A stretch of 64,000 nt of DNA from Zygaena filipendulae. Taxonomy: Eukaryota > Arthropoda > Insecta > Lepidoptera > Zygaenidae. Where the stretch lies: positions 10,075,001 through 10,139,000 of the forward strand of contig OU015671.1 in assembly GCA_907165275.2 (NCBI GenBank), given 5' to 3'. A program made the translations under genes and the position numbers. Below the pieces are notes generated by a model. That model saw nothing but the letters and a program-made list of their open reading frames with translations, did no database searches and was not told the DNA's origin. Position 1 is the first letter of the stretch; every line of letters begins with the position of its first letter. Of this stretch, positions 8,958-19,783 are shown piece by piece.

Positions 8958-9139
8958 ATATATATAAATCACGTGTCACGTTGTTTGTCCGCGATGGACT
9001 CTGAAACTACTGAATGAATTTTCATAAAATTTTGTAACCATTTATAATATGGTCCAACTTAAAAGATAGGATAGTTTTCATCCCGGAATTCCCGCGGGAA
9101 CTCCGAAATTACCGCGGATGAAATCGCGGGGACAGCTAG
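8958..9139 (+). mobile_element. CCGCGG Helitron-like repeat, subfamily b
   Basis: The 5' body reads TATATAAATCACGTGTCACG, then GTTTGTCCGCGATGGACT. The 3' hairpin and CTAG end at 9139, followed by T. A reverse copy of the same subfamily lies at 10829-11052. Confidence 0.75.
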
Positions 9140-9470
9140 TAGTATGTATAATACATTACAGCCAAACTAAAAATAATTACCTACATTACACTTGCCTATA
9201 ACATTAACGTTTGAAAGAAAAAAAATAATTGGCTCAAAAAAGCACAATTCAGGAAAAAAAAATTATAGCTAAACACTCAATTATATATTTTTTTTCTGTT
9301 TGTGGAAATAACTCTACTTTAATATACTTACTATCTACTATCTAGACTTAATTATCAGAATTGTATAACAAATAGGTACAATAAAGCTAAGACTAAGGCT
9401 TTTACGTACATCCATACCAAGTAATTAATTGTTTGTTTAATCTTGCTGACTAAATAATTTAATCTAGACA

Positions 9471-9768
9471 TATAAATAAAGTTGATGGATCTGCAATTTC
9501 AAATTAACAGCTTTTCACTAAATGCATACGAAAATGTATATATGTATAGTATATACGGTACCTACAAACATAAAAAAAAATTTTTTTTTAAATTTTTCTG
9601 TCTGTCTGGCTGTTTGTTCCAGGTAATATCTGAAACGGCTGGATTAATTTTAACGGAACTTTAACTGAGAGATTGCTGATGTTATAAGGAGTAACTTAGG
9701 TTACTTTTTATCCCGGAATTCCCGCGGGATCTCTGAAATTAACGAAGTGAAACCGCGGGAACAGCTAG
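9471..9768 (+). mobile_element. CCGCGG Helitron-like repeat, subfamily c
   Basis: Contains AAATTAACAGCTTTTCACTA, then AACGGCTGGATTAATTTTAA and the 3' hairpin, ending CTAG at 9768 before T. Confidence 0.75.
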
Positions 9769-10269
9769 TCATTAATAAATTAAACAACATAATTATTAAT
9801 TTTACTTCATTCATAAAGTTCATAAACTATTTAAGATGAGAATGAGCAGGAATAGTATAATACCTATAGGTATACCGTTTGCCAAAAAACTCAACAACAA
9901 TCTTTGAATGATTCACATTTCAAAGCGTCACGATTCATGTTAAGTATAAGTAATCCGAGACGTTGCTAATTAAATTGCCATTCAAATCAAATTAATTCCT
10001 TCGTGCGCCCAACTTTAGCGTGTCCAAGACGAGATATTATTTGTTCCAGAGTGTAGGTAGTATTGCATTATCTGTAGTTTCAGTTTATTTAGGAAAGCAT
10101 TGAAAGCAACAGCTTATGGTACCTATAACTACCTACATAATTCTTAAGGTATTCTAAGTTTACAATAAACCAATTACATCACACTTGAAGGGCAGGGGAG
10201 AGGGTCAACGAAGTGTGACGTTGTGTAACAAGAGGTGCGTGACGTCACATGATAATATCTATACCTACA

Positions 10270-10562
10270 TATAAATAAAATTGAAGTGTCTGTTTGTAAT
10301 TCCAAATTAACAGCTTTTTACTAAACGCATATGAAAGTATATATTATGGTAGATATTTGCATAAAAAACACATTTTATTAAAAAAAATCTCTGTCTGTCT
10401 GCCTGTTTGTTCCGGGTAATCTCTGAAACTGCTGAACCGATTTTAACGGGTCTTTCACTGGCAGATAGCTGATGTTATAAGAAGTAACTTAGGCTACTTT
10501 TTCTATCGGAAGTCCCGCGGGATCTCTAAATTAACGCGGGCGAAACCGTGGGAAACAGCTAG
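10270..10562 (+). mobile_element. CCGCGG Helitron-like repeat, subfamily c
   Basis: ATATAAATAAAATTGAAGTG opens the copy, followed by AAATTAACAGCTTTTTACTA, CTGAACCGATTTTAACGGGT and the terminal hairpin with CTAG at 10559-10562. Confidence 0.75.
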
Positions 10563-10647
10563 TTTAGAATATATACGTATAGAAACGCGAAAACTTATCT
10601 GTATAACTAAAAAGATACACGTATTAACTTCTCCATGTACATAACTA

Positions 10648-10805
10648 CCTGTCCCCCGAACCCGCGTTAATGTCGAAGTTCCCGAGGGAATTTCGGGATA
10701 AGTGAAAGAATTTCCAAAATCGGTTCAGTAGATCCAGAGATTCTCCCCACAACGTCACAAACTCACATTCACAAACTCACACACTTTACCTCTACATAAT
10801 ATTAG
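10648..10805 (-). mobile_element. CCGCGG Helitron-like repeat, subfamily d remnant
   Basis: Reverse copy with a decayed hairpin (CCCCCGAACCCGCG), a GGTTCAGTAGATCCAGAGAT body and a TAATATTAGTA 5' end. Confidence 0.6.
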
Positions 10806-10828
10806 TATAAATAATAATATATATAATA

Positions 10829-11052
10829 CTAGCTATCCCCCGCGATTTCATCCGCGGTAATTTCGGAGTTCCCGCGGAGATTGCGGGAAAAAAGTACTCT
10901 ATGTCCTTCAGTTCCCGAGGGAATTCCGGGATAAAAACTATCCTATCTTTTAAGTTGGACCATATCATAAATGGTTGCAAAATTTTATCAAAATCCGTTC
11001 AGTAGTTTCGTAGTCCATCGCGGACAAACAACGTGACACGTGATTTATATAT
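10829..11052 (-). mobile_element. CCGCGG Helitron-like repeat, subfamily b
   Basis: Reverse copy beginning CTAG at 10829-10832 after an A and ending in ACAACGTGACACGTGATTTA, the reverse of the copy at 8958-9139. Two hairpin modules are present (near 10840-10880 and 10910-10935). Confidence 0.75.
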
Positions 11053-11227
11053 ACCTATTAGATTACATAATTTAATTTACTATGGTTGGCCCTTGATTTG
11101 CTATGAATTTTCAGAGTTTTAAATGAACAGAATATTATAGCTGCGAAATAAATAGTAAGTAATTAAATAATTTAAATGACTCAGTGGATAATAATTAATT
11201 ATAGGAGCAAAAACGTGTTGTATATCT

Positions 11228-11430
11228 ATCTATACTAATATTATAAGGAGGTTTGTAAGTTGTGAATTGTGAGTTTGTGAGTTGTGACGTTTTGGGGGGT
11301 ATCTAATCTCTGGATTTACAGAACCGATTTTGAAAATTATTTCATTCACAGGACACTACGGTAGTCCTGAGTGAAATAGGGTACTTTTATCCCAATATTC
11401 CTATGGGAATTCCAAAATTACCGCGGGCAC
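11228..11430 (+). mobile_element. CCGCGG Helitron-like repeat, subfamily d
   Basis: Starts ATACTAATATTATAAGGAGG, contains GTAAGTTGTGAATTGTGAGT and CTCTGGATTTACAGAACCGA, and ends in a truncated hairpin (ACCGCGGGCACAGATAA). Confidence 0.65.
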
Positions 11431-11478
11431 AGATAATACATATAATACTATCGGGTATCGGGAAATATCAATCAGCAA

Positions 11479-11720
11479 TCCTCCTAATATTATAAATACG
11501 AAAGTTTGTAAGTATGTATGGATGGATGGATGGATGGATGGATGGATGGATGGATGGATGGATGTTTGTTACTTTTTCATGCAAAAACTACTGAATTGAT
11601 TTAAATGAAACTTTACAATAATATAGCTTATACATCAGATTATCACATAGGGTACTTTTATCCCGGAATTCCCGTGGGAACTCTGATTTTACCGTGGATG
11701 AAACCGCGGGGCACAACTAG
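11479..11720 (+). mobile_element. CCGCGG Helitron-like repeat, subfamily a with GGAT microsatellite
   Basis: Complete copy: A|TCCTCCTAATATTATAAA at 11479, CTAG at 11717-11720 and then T. A run of about eleven GGAT units (about 11518-11563) sits at the position where the copy at 52807-53023 has about five. Confidence 0.8.
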
Positions 11721-11807
11721 TGCTACTATAAATCAATCCTGTCTTGAGAAATTGCGAATCGTAAAGGTTGCTTTAGATATTATTGTGATTTCTTGTTAAT
11801 TGCTATT

Positions 11808-11970
11808 GCCTGCGGTTTCACAGGAATATACAGGGTTTCTCGGGAACTCTTTGATGTCTCCCTACCGGGATAAAAATTATAAAATATACCTACTTTAAAG
11901 CAGTTACCCGCGGTTATATCCGCGCTAATTTCGGAGATCCTGCGAGAATTCCGCGGTTAAAAGTACCATA
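11808..11970 (-). mobile_element. CCGCGG Helitron-like remnants
   Basis: Two decayed reverse 3' ends (GCCTGCGGTTTCACAGG near 11809 and ACCCGCGGTTATATCCGCG near 11905), without recognisable 5' ends. Confidence 0.55.
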
Positions 11971-12144
11971 GTATGAACCGACTGCTATTTCATGCAATAA
12001 AAAGCCCAGCTGACTAAAACTGCTGTCAGATAATCGGAAACTTTGGGGGGATTTATGTATATCATGTTCTACGTATGGAGGTACATATAGTAGGTAAGTA
12101 GAAAATAATAGTTAGATACGAAAGTATGGAATAATTTTAAATTA

Positions 12145-12655
12145 CAATAAAAAATACAAAAATCGCTATAGGTGTGCCTATAATTTTTGAAGAGTTCCCT
12201 CGATTTCTGCAAGATCGCACCATCAGATCTCGACTTGGTGACAATGGAACCAACCCTTTTAAACAAAAAACGATCTTCCAAATCGGTCCAGTAGAAACCC
12301 GTGAAATACGTTCATTGTTGAGTAGTTCCAATGACCATCTGTGGTCTTCATCATGAGTGCCACTTCTAAAAATTTTGTTCTCCGAAAGCAAATGAACGAT
12401 TTACTATAAAAATACCCAAATCGCTATAGGTATGCCAATAATTTTTGAAGAGTTCCCTCGATTTCTCCAAGATCTCATCATCAGATCCCGACTTGGTGGA
12501 AATTGGACCATGGACCAATTAAATTGGTCCATGATTGGACCCATTGCCTTGCATTTGGGAGTATAACCTTTCAAACGAAAAAAGATTTTTCCAAGTAAAA
12601 TTAAAATTAAAAAACCTACATGCAGAACCTCTTCCTTTTTGGAAGCCGGTTAAAA
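12145..12655. repeat. Dispersed repeat with internal direct duplication
   Basis: A unit starting AAATCGCTATAGGT, then AATTTTTGAAGAGTTCCCTC and GATTTCT-CAAGATC, occurs at about 12161 and again at about 12419, roughly 258 bp apart. The block ends in TTCCTTTTTGGAAGCCGGTT AAAAA. I have an impression of the same unit being common in Lepidoptera, but did not check. The short frames across it look fortuitous. Confidence 0.6.
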
Positions 12656-12990
12656 AGGTTTTGTAGTACATACACACCCACGCCGGGCTTAGTGGAGCTC
12701 ATAAAAGTAAGCCGGCAATTTAATACGCAATGAAACTGCTTCTTAAAGGCTTTTTTAATAGGTCTACGTGGATTACCTAGGCACAGGCCACTTTGGAGTA
12801 AGCTACGGCCGCAGCACTGTAAATCGAGTGAGTGAGTCAGTTACTGGACCTTTAAAATGCAGTTTCTTTGCTCATTTTTAGTTGAGATTTGAGTCAGTGA
12901 GTAATCTTCATGTCTATACCTACTAAAGTACTAATATTATAAAGAGGTAAAGTTTGTGAGTTATACATATATTTTGAAATCTAAATAGTC

Positions 12991-13799
12991 CAGCACCACG
13001 CCTTATTTTCTCAGTGACTATTCTCAGGCTGAAACTTTGTGAGTAGGTCCAGTTTGATGACGAGATGCCCAAGCTATTCCCATGATAAAAATCTCGAAAC
13101 GGGTAGCTAATGAAGTGAGCAGGCGAAAAACAATTTCTACCTATTTATTTGGTGGGGTGTCGAAGTTTTCGGAGTAACAGCAAATTGTTTTATTGAAATC
13201 ACTACATAGTAAGTATTAAATAAAGTCGCTTGCTCTGTACTCTTTCTATGCTTAAATCTTTAAAACTACGCAACGGATTTTGATGCGGTTTTCACCACTA
13301 AATAGAGTGATTCATGAGGAAGGTTTATAACTATATCTTATCCTGGAATTCCCGCGGGAACTCTAAAATTACCGCGGGTGAAACCGTGCGGGTCAGCTAA
13401 TGTTAAGATAATTTGATAATTAAATTCGGAAAAATAATTGTCCTCCAAAATAATTGGTTTGACAGTTTTTTTTTTTTTTTTTTTTATTTAAGGTTCAACA
13501 AACTGGACTGACTGGAGAGTTCTCCAGTCCCAATATGTAGGTACAAATACCGAAGCCATAAAAAATATTAATAACCAGCTGAATTTTTATATGCAGCTCA
13601 GTAAATATTTGTATCAGCTTTGTAAATGAAATGGTCACGCAGTCCTACAAATTTAGTGATGCGTTTTCCCAGTTCTACGCTTGAAAGTTGTAGATTCCAC
13701 GTTTCGAGAATTTTCTCAGGGGAAAAGCTCTCTCGTCTCGTCGTACTCACGAAGTTTCAGCCTGTTTTTAGTCACTGATAAAACAAAGCGTGGGCTGCC
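12991..13799. mobile_element. Candidate inverted-repeat element (about 0.8 kb)
   Basis: The left arm (12991-13095), with TCAGTGACTATTCTCAGGCT and GAAACTTTGTGAGTA, is partly complementary to the right arm (about 13690-13799), with TACTCACGAAGTTTCAGCCT. A CCGCGG repeat (13205-13400) and an oligo-T run (13470-13487) lie between the arms. The arms are too diverged to fix a target duplication. Confidence 0.45.
13205..13400 (+). mobile_element. CCGCGG Helitron-like repeat, subfamily f
   Basis: Body with GAGTGATTCATGAGGAAGG, then the hairpin GAATTCCCGCGGGAACTC and GGTGAAACCGTGCGGGTCAG, ending in CTAA where other copies have CTAG. Confidence 0.7.
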
Positions 13800-14106
13800 G
13801 GGCTAAAAAGATTGACAGTGAAACATTTCATGTGTGAAACATTTCATTGTCTCTGTTGAATAAGAAAATTTAAGCGTTAGCTTGTTGTCGGGTGAACGAG
13901 TGCTCGTTGTCACGCTCGTTACGCGCCAGCAGATGCCTAATTGTGGTTTTCCTCAGACACGTAGAGTTTGAATTCTCCATACCTTTGTGTTGCTCTCCTC
14001 CAATTTAAACATCACTCACTCAGATTACCAAAAATCCTTTCGCCGTTTCAGATTTCTGTGAGCGAGGCGAGAGTAAACCTTCAAATTAAGGTTTTTAAAC
14101 TGTAAA

Positions 14107-14297
14107 TCCTACTAATATTATAAATGTGAAAGTGTGGATGTTTGTTACTCAATCACGCAAAAACGGCAAAACGGATTTGGATTAAATTTGGCATGCACGT
14201 TGTCAGGGGTACAGAGAAGGACATAGGGTACTTTTTATCCCTGAATTCCCGCGGGAACTCCGAAATTACCGCAGGTGAAACCGCGGGGCACAGCTAG
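14107..14297 (+). mobile_element. CCGCGG Helitron-like repeat, subfamily a, full-length reference copy
   Basis: 191 bp, the cleanest example in the window. It is preceded by A, starts TCCTACTAATATTATAAATG, carries CTCCGAAATTACCGCAGGTG and the hairpin, ends CTAG and is followed by T. There is no target duplication beyond the A|T boundary, as for Helitrons. Confidence 0.85.
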
Positions 14298-14963
14298 TAA
14301 TATTAAATTTTTTATAATCTCTTCTGCAGACTCTACGAAGTATCTAAAATGTAATAAATTGATCAATTTCGCTCCCGTATCAGTAAACGCCACCTGACGC
14401 CGTGTGAAGTTTTCCGACAAAGTTGAATGTTTAATTAATTACACGCATTAGCGGAACTTTGTCGTGTGGAGAACGTATCTTTTGAACTTCGCGTTGCACA
14501 AACACATGTACTTACCTACCATAAACCAAAGAACACCCAAGAGGAAAGAGCGACACTCTGCTGCCCACCAACTCCTTACCTACAACCTAGGGTTGCCAAC
14601 TCTCGAAAGGACCAACCCCGGAGAATTGTAGGTTTAAGAAATTTATCGGGGGGGGAAGAAAGAAAATCATTAATTGAGAGTGATAATAAAAAGTAATGCC
14701 ATATTCACACTGAAAGGTGATGTTTTTTGCATGTCTAGCGGCGAACCTAGAACAGTATAGTGTTATATTATCTGTGCTAGAGGTGTTATTGGTGTGTGCT
14801 GTCGCTGCTGTGTATGTTTCGGACAATATCAACTAGCATGTGTCCCTTCTGCCGCCGCTCGTCGCGCCCCGCCGCGAGCCCTACGCCACACGCGCCCTGC
14901 ACGTGTCCTAGAGTTCAATCAGTTCACGGTTTGTCAGATCCACCTCAGCATCAGCAAACATAC

Positions 14964-15076
14964 CCAGCATCCTGATGATGGTCTTCCTGGACTGAGCCTG
15001 CCGCGTCTCCCCGTGCACACTGCCGTTCACTCCGTTCAAGGTGCCTGGACTACCTGGCTTGTTCGCGTGAGACGAT
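14964..15076 (-). CDS. Neuropeptide GPCR exon: intracellular loop 3
   Basis: A 113-nt exon too short for ordinary frame lists, found by its GC content and phase. The acceptor is TTATCAG (AG at 15077-15078) and the donor GTATGT at 14958-14963. The first base completes Arg with the exon at 25508-25655; the last base starts the Ala completed at 7341. The 37 whole codons read SSHANKPGSPGTLNGVNGSV, then HGETRQAQSRKTIIRML. This is a Gly/Ser/Asn-rich loop ending in the basic RKTIIRML entry to TM6. ICL3 is the G-protein contact region. The loop body is not conserved; the RxxIRML end is typical of the family, and the phase match on both sides is strong evidence. GC-rich flanking bases up to 14820 look non-coding. 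Confidence 0.9.
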
Positions 15077-15950
15077 CTGATAAAAAAAATAACATATTTT
15101 TGGTTTTTATTTGTTACCTAAATTACTCATACGCCGCTAGAAAATATTCTGGATAGGTAGGAAATAAATAGTTAAATACTAATAACGCTTTCACAATATT
15201 TTTCTTTTGTCACGGTAAAACACCCTAGTCCGAGCAAGGGGTGCATTGGAAACCAGCGCTGGGTGAACATCTGGATTAAGGAATGTTCATTGTTCCACTT
15301 GCACTCCTATTGCCACAATATATGTAAATATGTTATAATATGTAAGTATGTTTCTTTTGTCGATTTTGTGCTGGGGCGACTCGCGCATTCGCGACTCTCT
15401 CCATTAACGATATAATTTTAGGTTCTCTTATTGTATATTTTTTTTTGGCAATAAATGGTTTTTTTTTAATAGTTTCAAAAAAGCACGCTTTCATAGCTAG
15501 CCGAACCGAGTAGAAAATAGTTTTTTCATTACTCATACTTAAGTAGGTCTGAAGTTGCCTGAGGAGCGGGTTGTAATTAATACTTTTCAGCCCTAGGGAG
15601 AATCGTTTACAAATCAGTTGGAAAATAAAAATAAATTATTTACCAGCTGTGAATTTTTTACAGCCCTGTTCCAACTTTCTATACAGCCACTCAATTACAG
15701 CGCGATGCAAAATTGAAGTTAAGAAAAGAAAGTTAAGTAGGTACCTACCTATTCATTAAAGAATATATTTTTTATACGACTTTATATATATTTTTAAATG
15801 ATTTTATTATAATTTACTTTCAACTATTTGTTTAAAATAACAGATTTGGGCAAAATATTTACCATTTCTTCAATGATGGAAATGAAAAATAACGACTGAA
15901 TAGCGAGTGGACCGGCCACAGAACAAATACAAAATAGGCGGGAAAGCGGC

Positions 15951-16137
15951 AATGGGCATGTTGACTCATTTTTCCCCATTTTGACTCATGTTGACCCCCT
16001 CACCCTAAACTTTAATGCGCTTTATCTCTGTATATTTTAATTTATTTAAAAAAGCAAAAAGTACGTGTCTATTGTTTTTTTATTTTCTAACTGACGGACT
16101 AATTAGAATTTTGATTTTCAAAAGTAGTCCACATCCC
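15951..16137. mobile_element. TGACGTCA-MITE family, internally deleted copy
   Basis: Ends AATGGGCATGTTGACT and AGTCCACATCCCCATT are inverted repeats of each other and match the ends of the copy at 63042-63375. The TGACGTCA core is replaced by TGACTCATGTTGACCCCC. It is directly followed by another MITE. Confidence 0.65.
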
Positions 16138-16327
16138 CATTATGTAACTTCTATCATATTTCAGTTTTAATCAGAAAAATTGCGATTTTGTGATTACGAC
16201 TCGACTTTTGAACTTTTGAAGTTTTGTTTGCTAGATATTGTAGGTGTTAAAACTTGCATATTGTAATCACAAAACCACAATGTTTTTGATTTCAACCGAA
16301 AAATGATAGAAACAAAAGTTACATAAT
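16138..16327. mobile_element. Palindromic MITE, about 190 bp
   Basis: Arms ATTATGTAACTTCTATCATA and ATGATAGAAACAAAAGTTAC with ATAAT are inverted, as are inner blocks CGATTTTGTGATTACGA and TGTAATCACAAAACCACAAT. It abuts the preceding MITE with no spacer. It is non-coding. Confidence 0.65.
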
Positions 16328-17070
16328 TTCTCGGATATCATAAGAGAAGAGAGAAGCAGTAGGTAGTGGAAAACCTTTTATTTTTTTAAACCCGGTTAAA
16401 GACTTATTTAGTCCCGAGACGGGGTTTGGCGCTCGAGCGTAGCGAGGTTACTTTCATCCCTAGGGTAGGTATAGTATAGGGGTAACACTGTGGCCGTGGG
16501 TACTATTATGCTCATCCAAATGTAATAATATATTTTAACAGTATTTTCATATAATGAAATTAAATTCTTGGAATCGTCGAATCATTATACTGGATTGCTG
16601 TTAAATAGCTATAGATTTATGATTTCATGATATTGATAGTTCAATATCAGAAATGATAAATTATTTTGTATCGCAAATAATATGTATGTTATATTAAATT
16701 AGCTAAAATTGATTTCTTTCGTCGTCTGATGTGATGAGAAAAAAGGCACGTTAAATTTCGTTAAAATCTTTGTAAACAACATGTGAGTATAAGACATGTT
16801 GACAAAAATAAAATACATAACAATAAGGAAAATTCTAGCCGCTAGTCACTTGTTCACTTGAGCAAAGAAGAAAAAGAAAACATTAGTTCCGCTGATATCC
16901 AATGAGAACTTATTTATGCCGCGGGTTTCGTGTTAAATGATACTCAAGAGAATATTTTCGAATACAATTACCTACAAAGGCAATGAAAATCTAATTATTA
17001 GAAAAAAGGAAATTTGCTAAATAAAATTTTCATAAAAAATTAAAACCGACATCAAAACACACTAAAAAGT

Positions 17071-17229
17071 TAAAAATAACCTACGGATGTGCTACCTACT
17101 GATCGTTACGAAGTCGGTGCCAAGCCCAATATGTAATAGGTAGACAGACTGTCCGCTCCCACTACATTGCATATACGAGCAGGCTTACACCGACTTCGAA
17201 ACGATCAGTACATACGTAGGTTGTTTTTA
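17071..17229. mobile_element. Palindromic MITE, about 160 bp
   Basis: Arms: AAAAATAACCTACGGATGTG, CTGATCGTTACGAAGTCGGTG on the left; CACCGACTTCGAAACGATCAG, TACATACGTAGGTTGTTTTT on the right. The superfamily is undetermined because the target duplication is unclear. Confidence 0.65.
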
Positions 17230-17239
17230 TTTATAAAGA

Positions 17240-17415
17240 CTAGCTGTGCCCCGCGGTTTCACCCGCGTGAGTTTCGGAATTCCCGCTGAATCTCTTTATA
17301 TCAGGAACCTTTGCGGACGCAGGCAGAACAACACGCCAAAGTTTCATCACAATCGGACCAATGGTTTAGAAATGCATAGAGGACAGACATACAAACATTC
17401 ATTTTTATTTATGAA
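17240..17415 (-). mobile_element. CCGCGG Helitron-like repeat, subfamily e
   Basis: Reverse copy: A|CTAG at 17240, CCGCGGTTTCACCCGCG, TGAGTTTCGGAATTCCCGC. It ends near TTTCATTTTTATTTATGAAG, where a short GAA run follows. Confidence 0.7.
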
Positions 17416-18239
17416 GAAGAAGAAGAAGAAGATAGAGACGTTACATTATACTATTTACGACGATGACGTGATATTATTATTATTATATACGACTTGACCT
17501 ACGTATTCTGAAGTTGTTCGGGTCACAGACGAATGACATATGACAAGACGTTCTAACACTAGACATTCTTAGCTAGGGTATAATTTAATTATATCAAAAT
17601 TATTCAAAATTAAGCGCAACAAATTGCCTCGTTCACTAATTCCCTCCACTCGAGTGTTGTACCCTCTAACACAAATTACTTTGTCATTCTTAAAAGTGCA
17701 CCGCTGCACCGTTATAAATAGCTTAATTCCATCTTAATTATTATAATTTAATTTTAAATTCGGGAGCACAGAGTCTGTAGAAATTTTTTCGCAATACATT
17801 TTTTCGACTTCGCCGTTCGCTGTTATATGAGAGAAATAAGTTGTTTGTAAGACTATTCCTGCAGTTTTGCCTACGTACAATTGGAATTTATTCATCAGCG
17901 GGGTAAGCCAAGTTGATATTCTACAGTCGTTAACGCATACAAAACATTGGTACCTAAGTAACGAATCGTCACTTGGCCAGCCAATCAAAACTCTAGTTTT
18001 GCGTGAACTTGGCTAACCGCGCAGGATCCCTCGCGCAAACTTTTTCATTCTTTTCAAAGTCCGAGTAGGTATACTCGTAGGTAATCGATTTTACAATCGA
18101 ACAAAAAGCTATACAAACAACTTATGTTCTGATTAGAAATTTGTTCAATTAATAAGTATAAAAAAAGAATTAAACTACATTAATTATACTTACGTATATA
18201 CTACGTATTGTCATGTATCGTGTAGTTTATGTATTTATA

Positions 18240-18425
18240 TAGTATAATGTTTGGAATGCTTTGCCCAGCCACCCATGTATATATATTTTTGTTTGTCCTT
18301 TCGCATAATTGGTTGTCTGGAAGAGATCGCAACAATGCGATAAGACCGCCATTTGCTTTCTCCTTTTTCTTTATGTACTGTAACATTATTATTTTATGTG
18401 CAATAAAGGATTAAATAAATAATAA
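18240..18425 (+). mobile_element. LINE 3' end (GGAAGAGATCGC type)
   Basis: TTGTCTGGAAGAGATCGCAA, then GCGATAAGACCGCCATTTGC, an AATAAAGGA signal and a TAAATAATAA tail. The same conserved 3' motif occurs in reverse at 29935-29990 and 36560-36710. No reverse transcriptase frame is attached, so the copy is 5'-truncated. Confidence 0.65.
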
Positions 18426-18487
18426 TAAATAATACATTTTTGTTCCAACATAAAATATACGGATACATGGTGAAGAAAGTATAAATC

Positions 18488-18650
18488 ACTATTAGATCCC
18501 CTACGGTTTCACTCGTGTTAAATTTGAAGTAAAGTCCTAAGTCACTCAGGAAAACTAGCTTTCTATAGGTCGATGATTTTTTTAAATCGGTTTAGTAGTT
18601 TTTAAGTTTCTAAGACAAAATAAAAAAACACATTTTTTGTCTGTACATAC
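18488..18650 (-). mobile_element. CCGCGG Helitron-like remnant
   Basis: Decayed reverse copy (CCCCTACGGTTTCACTCGTG and TCCTAAGTCACTCAGG). The 5' end is not clear. Confidence 0.5.
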
Positions 18651-18664
18651 ACGCACATACAGGT

Positions 18665-18955
18665 ATTAGTAGCTGTTCCCCGCGGTTTTCAAAACAACTT
18701 TTTCCCTACATCCTATTTAAATGAAACAAAGCTTATATGTAGCTCCAGGCTAAGCCTAATTCACCTGTGAAAACCGTATGGCAATCCGTTCAGTAGATTC
18801 GGAGATTATCGCGAAAAGACAGACAGAAAATAATTTTTAAAACTCCTTTTTTGTGGTTGGTTTCTTTTATCGCCCCCTGTCATATTTTGGTAAAAATATT
18901 CAAGGTACAGAATCGGGGATTCTCCTCTTTTATTATAGTATAGATTTAGTAGGTA
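18665..18955 (-). mobile_element. CCGCGG Helitron-like repeat, subfamily g
   Basis: Reverse copy with TAGCTGTTCCCCGCGGTTTT, AAGCTTATATGTAGCTCCAG, and GAATCGGGGATTCTCCTCTT near its 5' end. It pairs with the forward copy at 31998-32295. Confidence 0.65.
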
Positions 18956-19109
18956 TAGATGCAAGAAATATAATAGCATAGGATTCTAACTGTTGCATAC
19001 TTGGCGAAAAAGTCACCATCCCAGCGCTAGCTCAATGGGGGTGCCGCTTCCAGATGGCAGCCCGTCTTTGACACGGATTGGGTGGGGGGAGGGTAGTGCA
19101 GGTGACATC

Positions 19110-19332
19110 CTCAGATCAAATAAAAACTAAAGACGGAACGCGTAGAACAAACAAGTGAAGCCAGGAAAAGACACCACGCCGTGCACGTACGTACACAGAA
19201 ACACGCACACACAAGAAAAAGATACCATAAATCCCAAGTAAACTTTCCTAATCACCACATGGCACATGCATACGCAACCGGCTTCACTTCGTTGTTCGAG
19301 ACGTTCCGTCTTTAGTTTTTATTTGGTCTGAG
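19110..19332. mobile_element. hAT-like MITE, copy 2, 223 bp
   Basis: Same length, ends and interior (GCGTAGAACAAACAAGTGAA, CACCACGCCGTGCACGTACG) as the copy at 5292-5514. It is bounded by GTGACATC at 19102-19109 and 19333-19340, an 8-bp duplication of different sequence from copy 1. That confirms two independent insertions. Confidence 0.87.
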
Positions 19333-19371
19333 GTGACATCTTTCTCTATTATTAATATATAGATACGTATT

Positions 19372-19553
19372 TTACTATTATAGTGAGTTTGTTTGTTTGT
19401 TTTTTACGACCCTTTCACGTTTTAACGACTCATCCGATCATTATGAAGTTTTGATTACACGTAGATACAGAAAAGGTCATAGGGTACTTTTTATGCCAGA
19501 ATTCCCGCGGGAACACCAGAGTTATCGCGGGTGAAACCGCGGGGAACAGATAG
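19372..19553 (+). mobile_element. CCGCGG Helitron-like repeat, 5' end altered
   Basis: TAGTGAGTTTGTTTGTTTGT body, TTTTTATGCCAGAATTCCCG and the hairpin, ending GGAACAGATAG at 19553 followed by T. Confidence 0.65.
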
Positions 19554-19727
19554 TATTTATACAAAACCAAAAGGTCACTGACTCACTGACAACTGAACAC
19601 TTTCATTTTCATTTTCATTTCATTTCATTTCATTTCAAAAAGCACGCATTATATGAAGCCGTATTTTTGCAAACAGGCAGTTAATGGAGACTGGAGAGTA
19701 TAGAAGTCAGCTAAGAAAGGATTTCAT

Positions 19728-19783
19728 GGAGTTCCCGCGGGAGCGCAGAAATCAACGCGGGTGAAACCTCGAGGAACAGCCAG
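19728..19783 (+). mobile_element. CCGCGG Helitron-like 3' remnant
   Basis: GAGTTCCCGCGGGAGCGCAG and AACGCGGGTGAAACCTCGAG only. Confidence 0.5.

Larger units (their letters stand above)
7342..14963 (-). other. Receptor intron between ICL3 exon and TM6-TM7 exon (7.6 kb)
   Basis: Donor GTATGT at 14958-14963, acceptor at 7342-7343. It is filled mainly by CCGCGG Helitron-like repeats, a Harbinger MITE and a duplicated unit at 12145-12655. Stretches with nothing recognised: 8214-8559, 8760-8957, 9140-9470, 9769-10269, 11060-11227, 11975-12144 and 14298-14963. Confidence 0.75.

Noticed and set aside
12137..12391. Frames of 60-84 codons on both strands
   Set aside because: They fall in a duplicated dispersed repeat and occur in several frames at once, with no domain signal.
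14466..14963. Coding extension of the ICL3 exon into the GC-rich neighbouring sequence
   Set aside because: The GTATGT donor at 14958-14963 and the phase to the TM6 exon end the exon at 14964; the continuing frame contains no family sequence.
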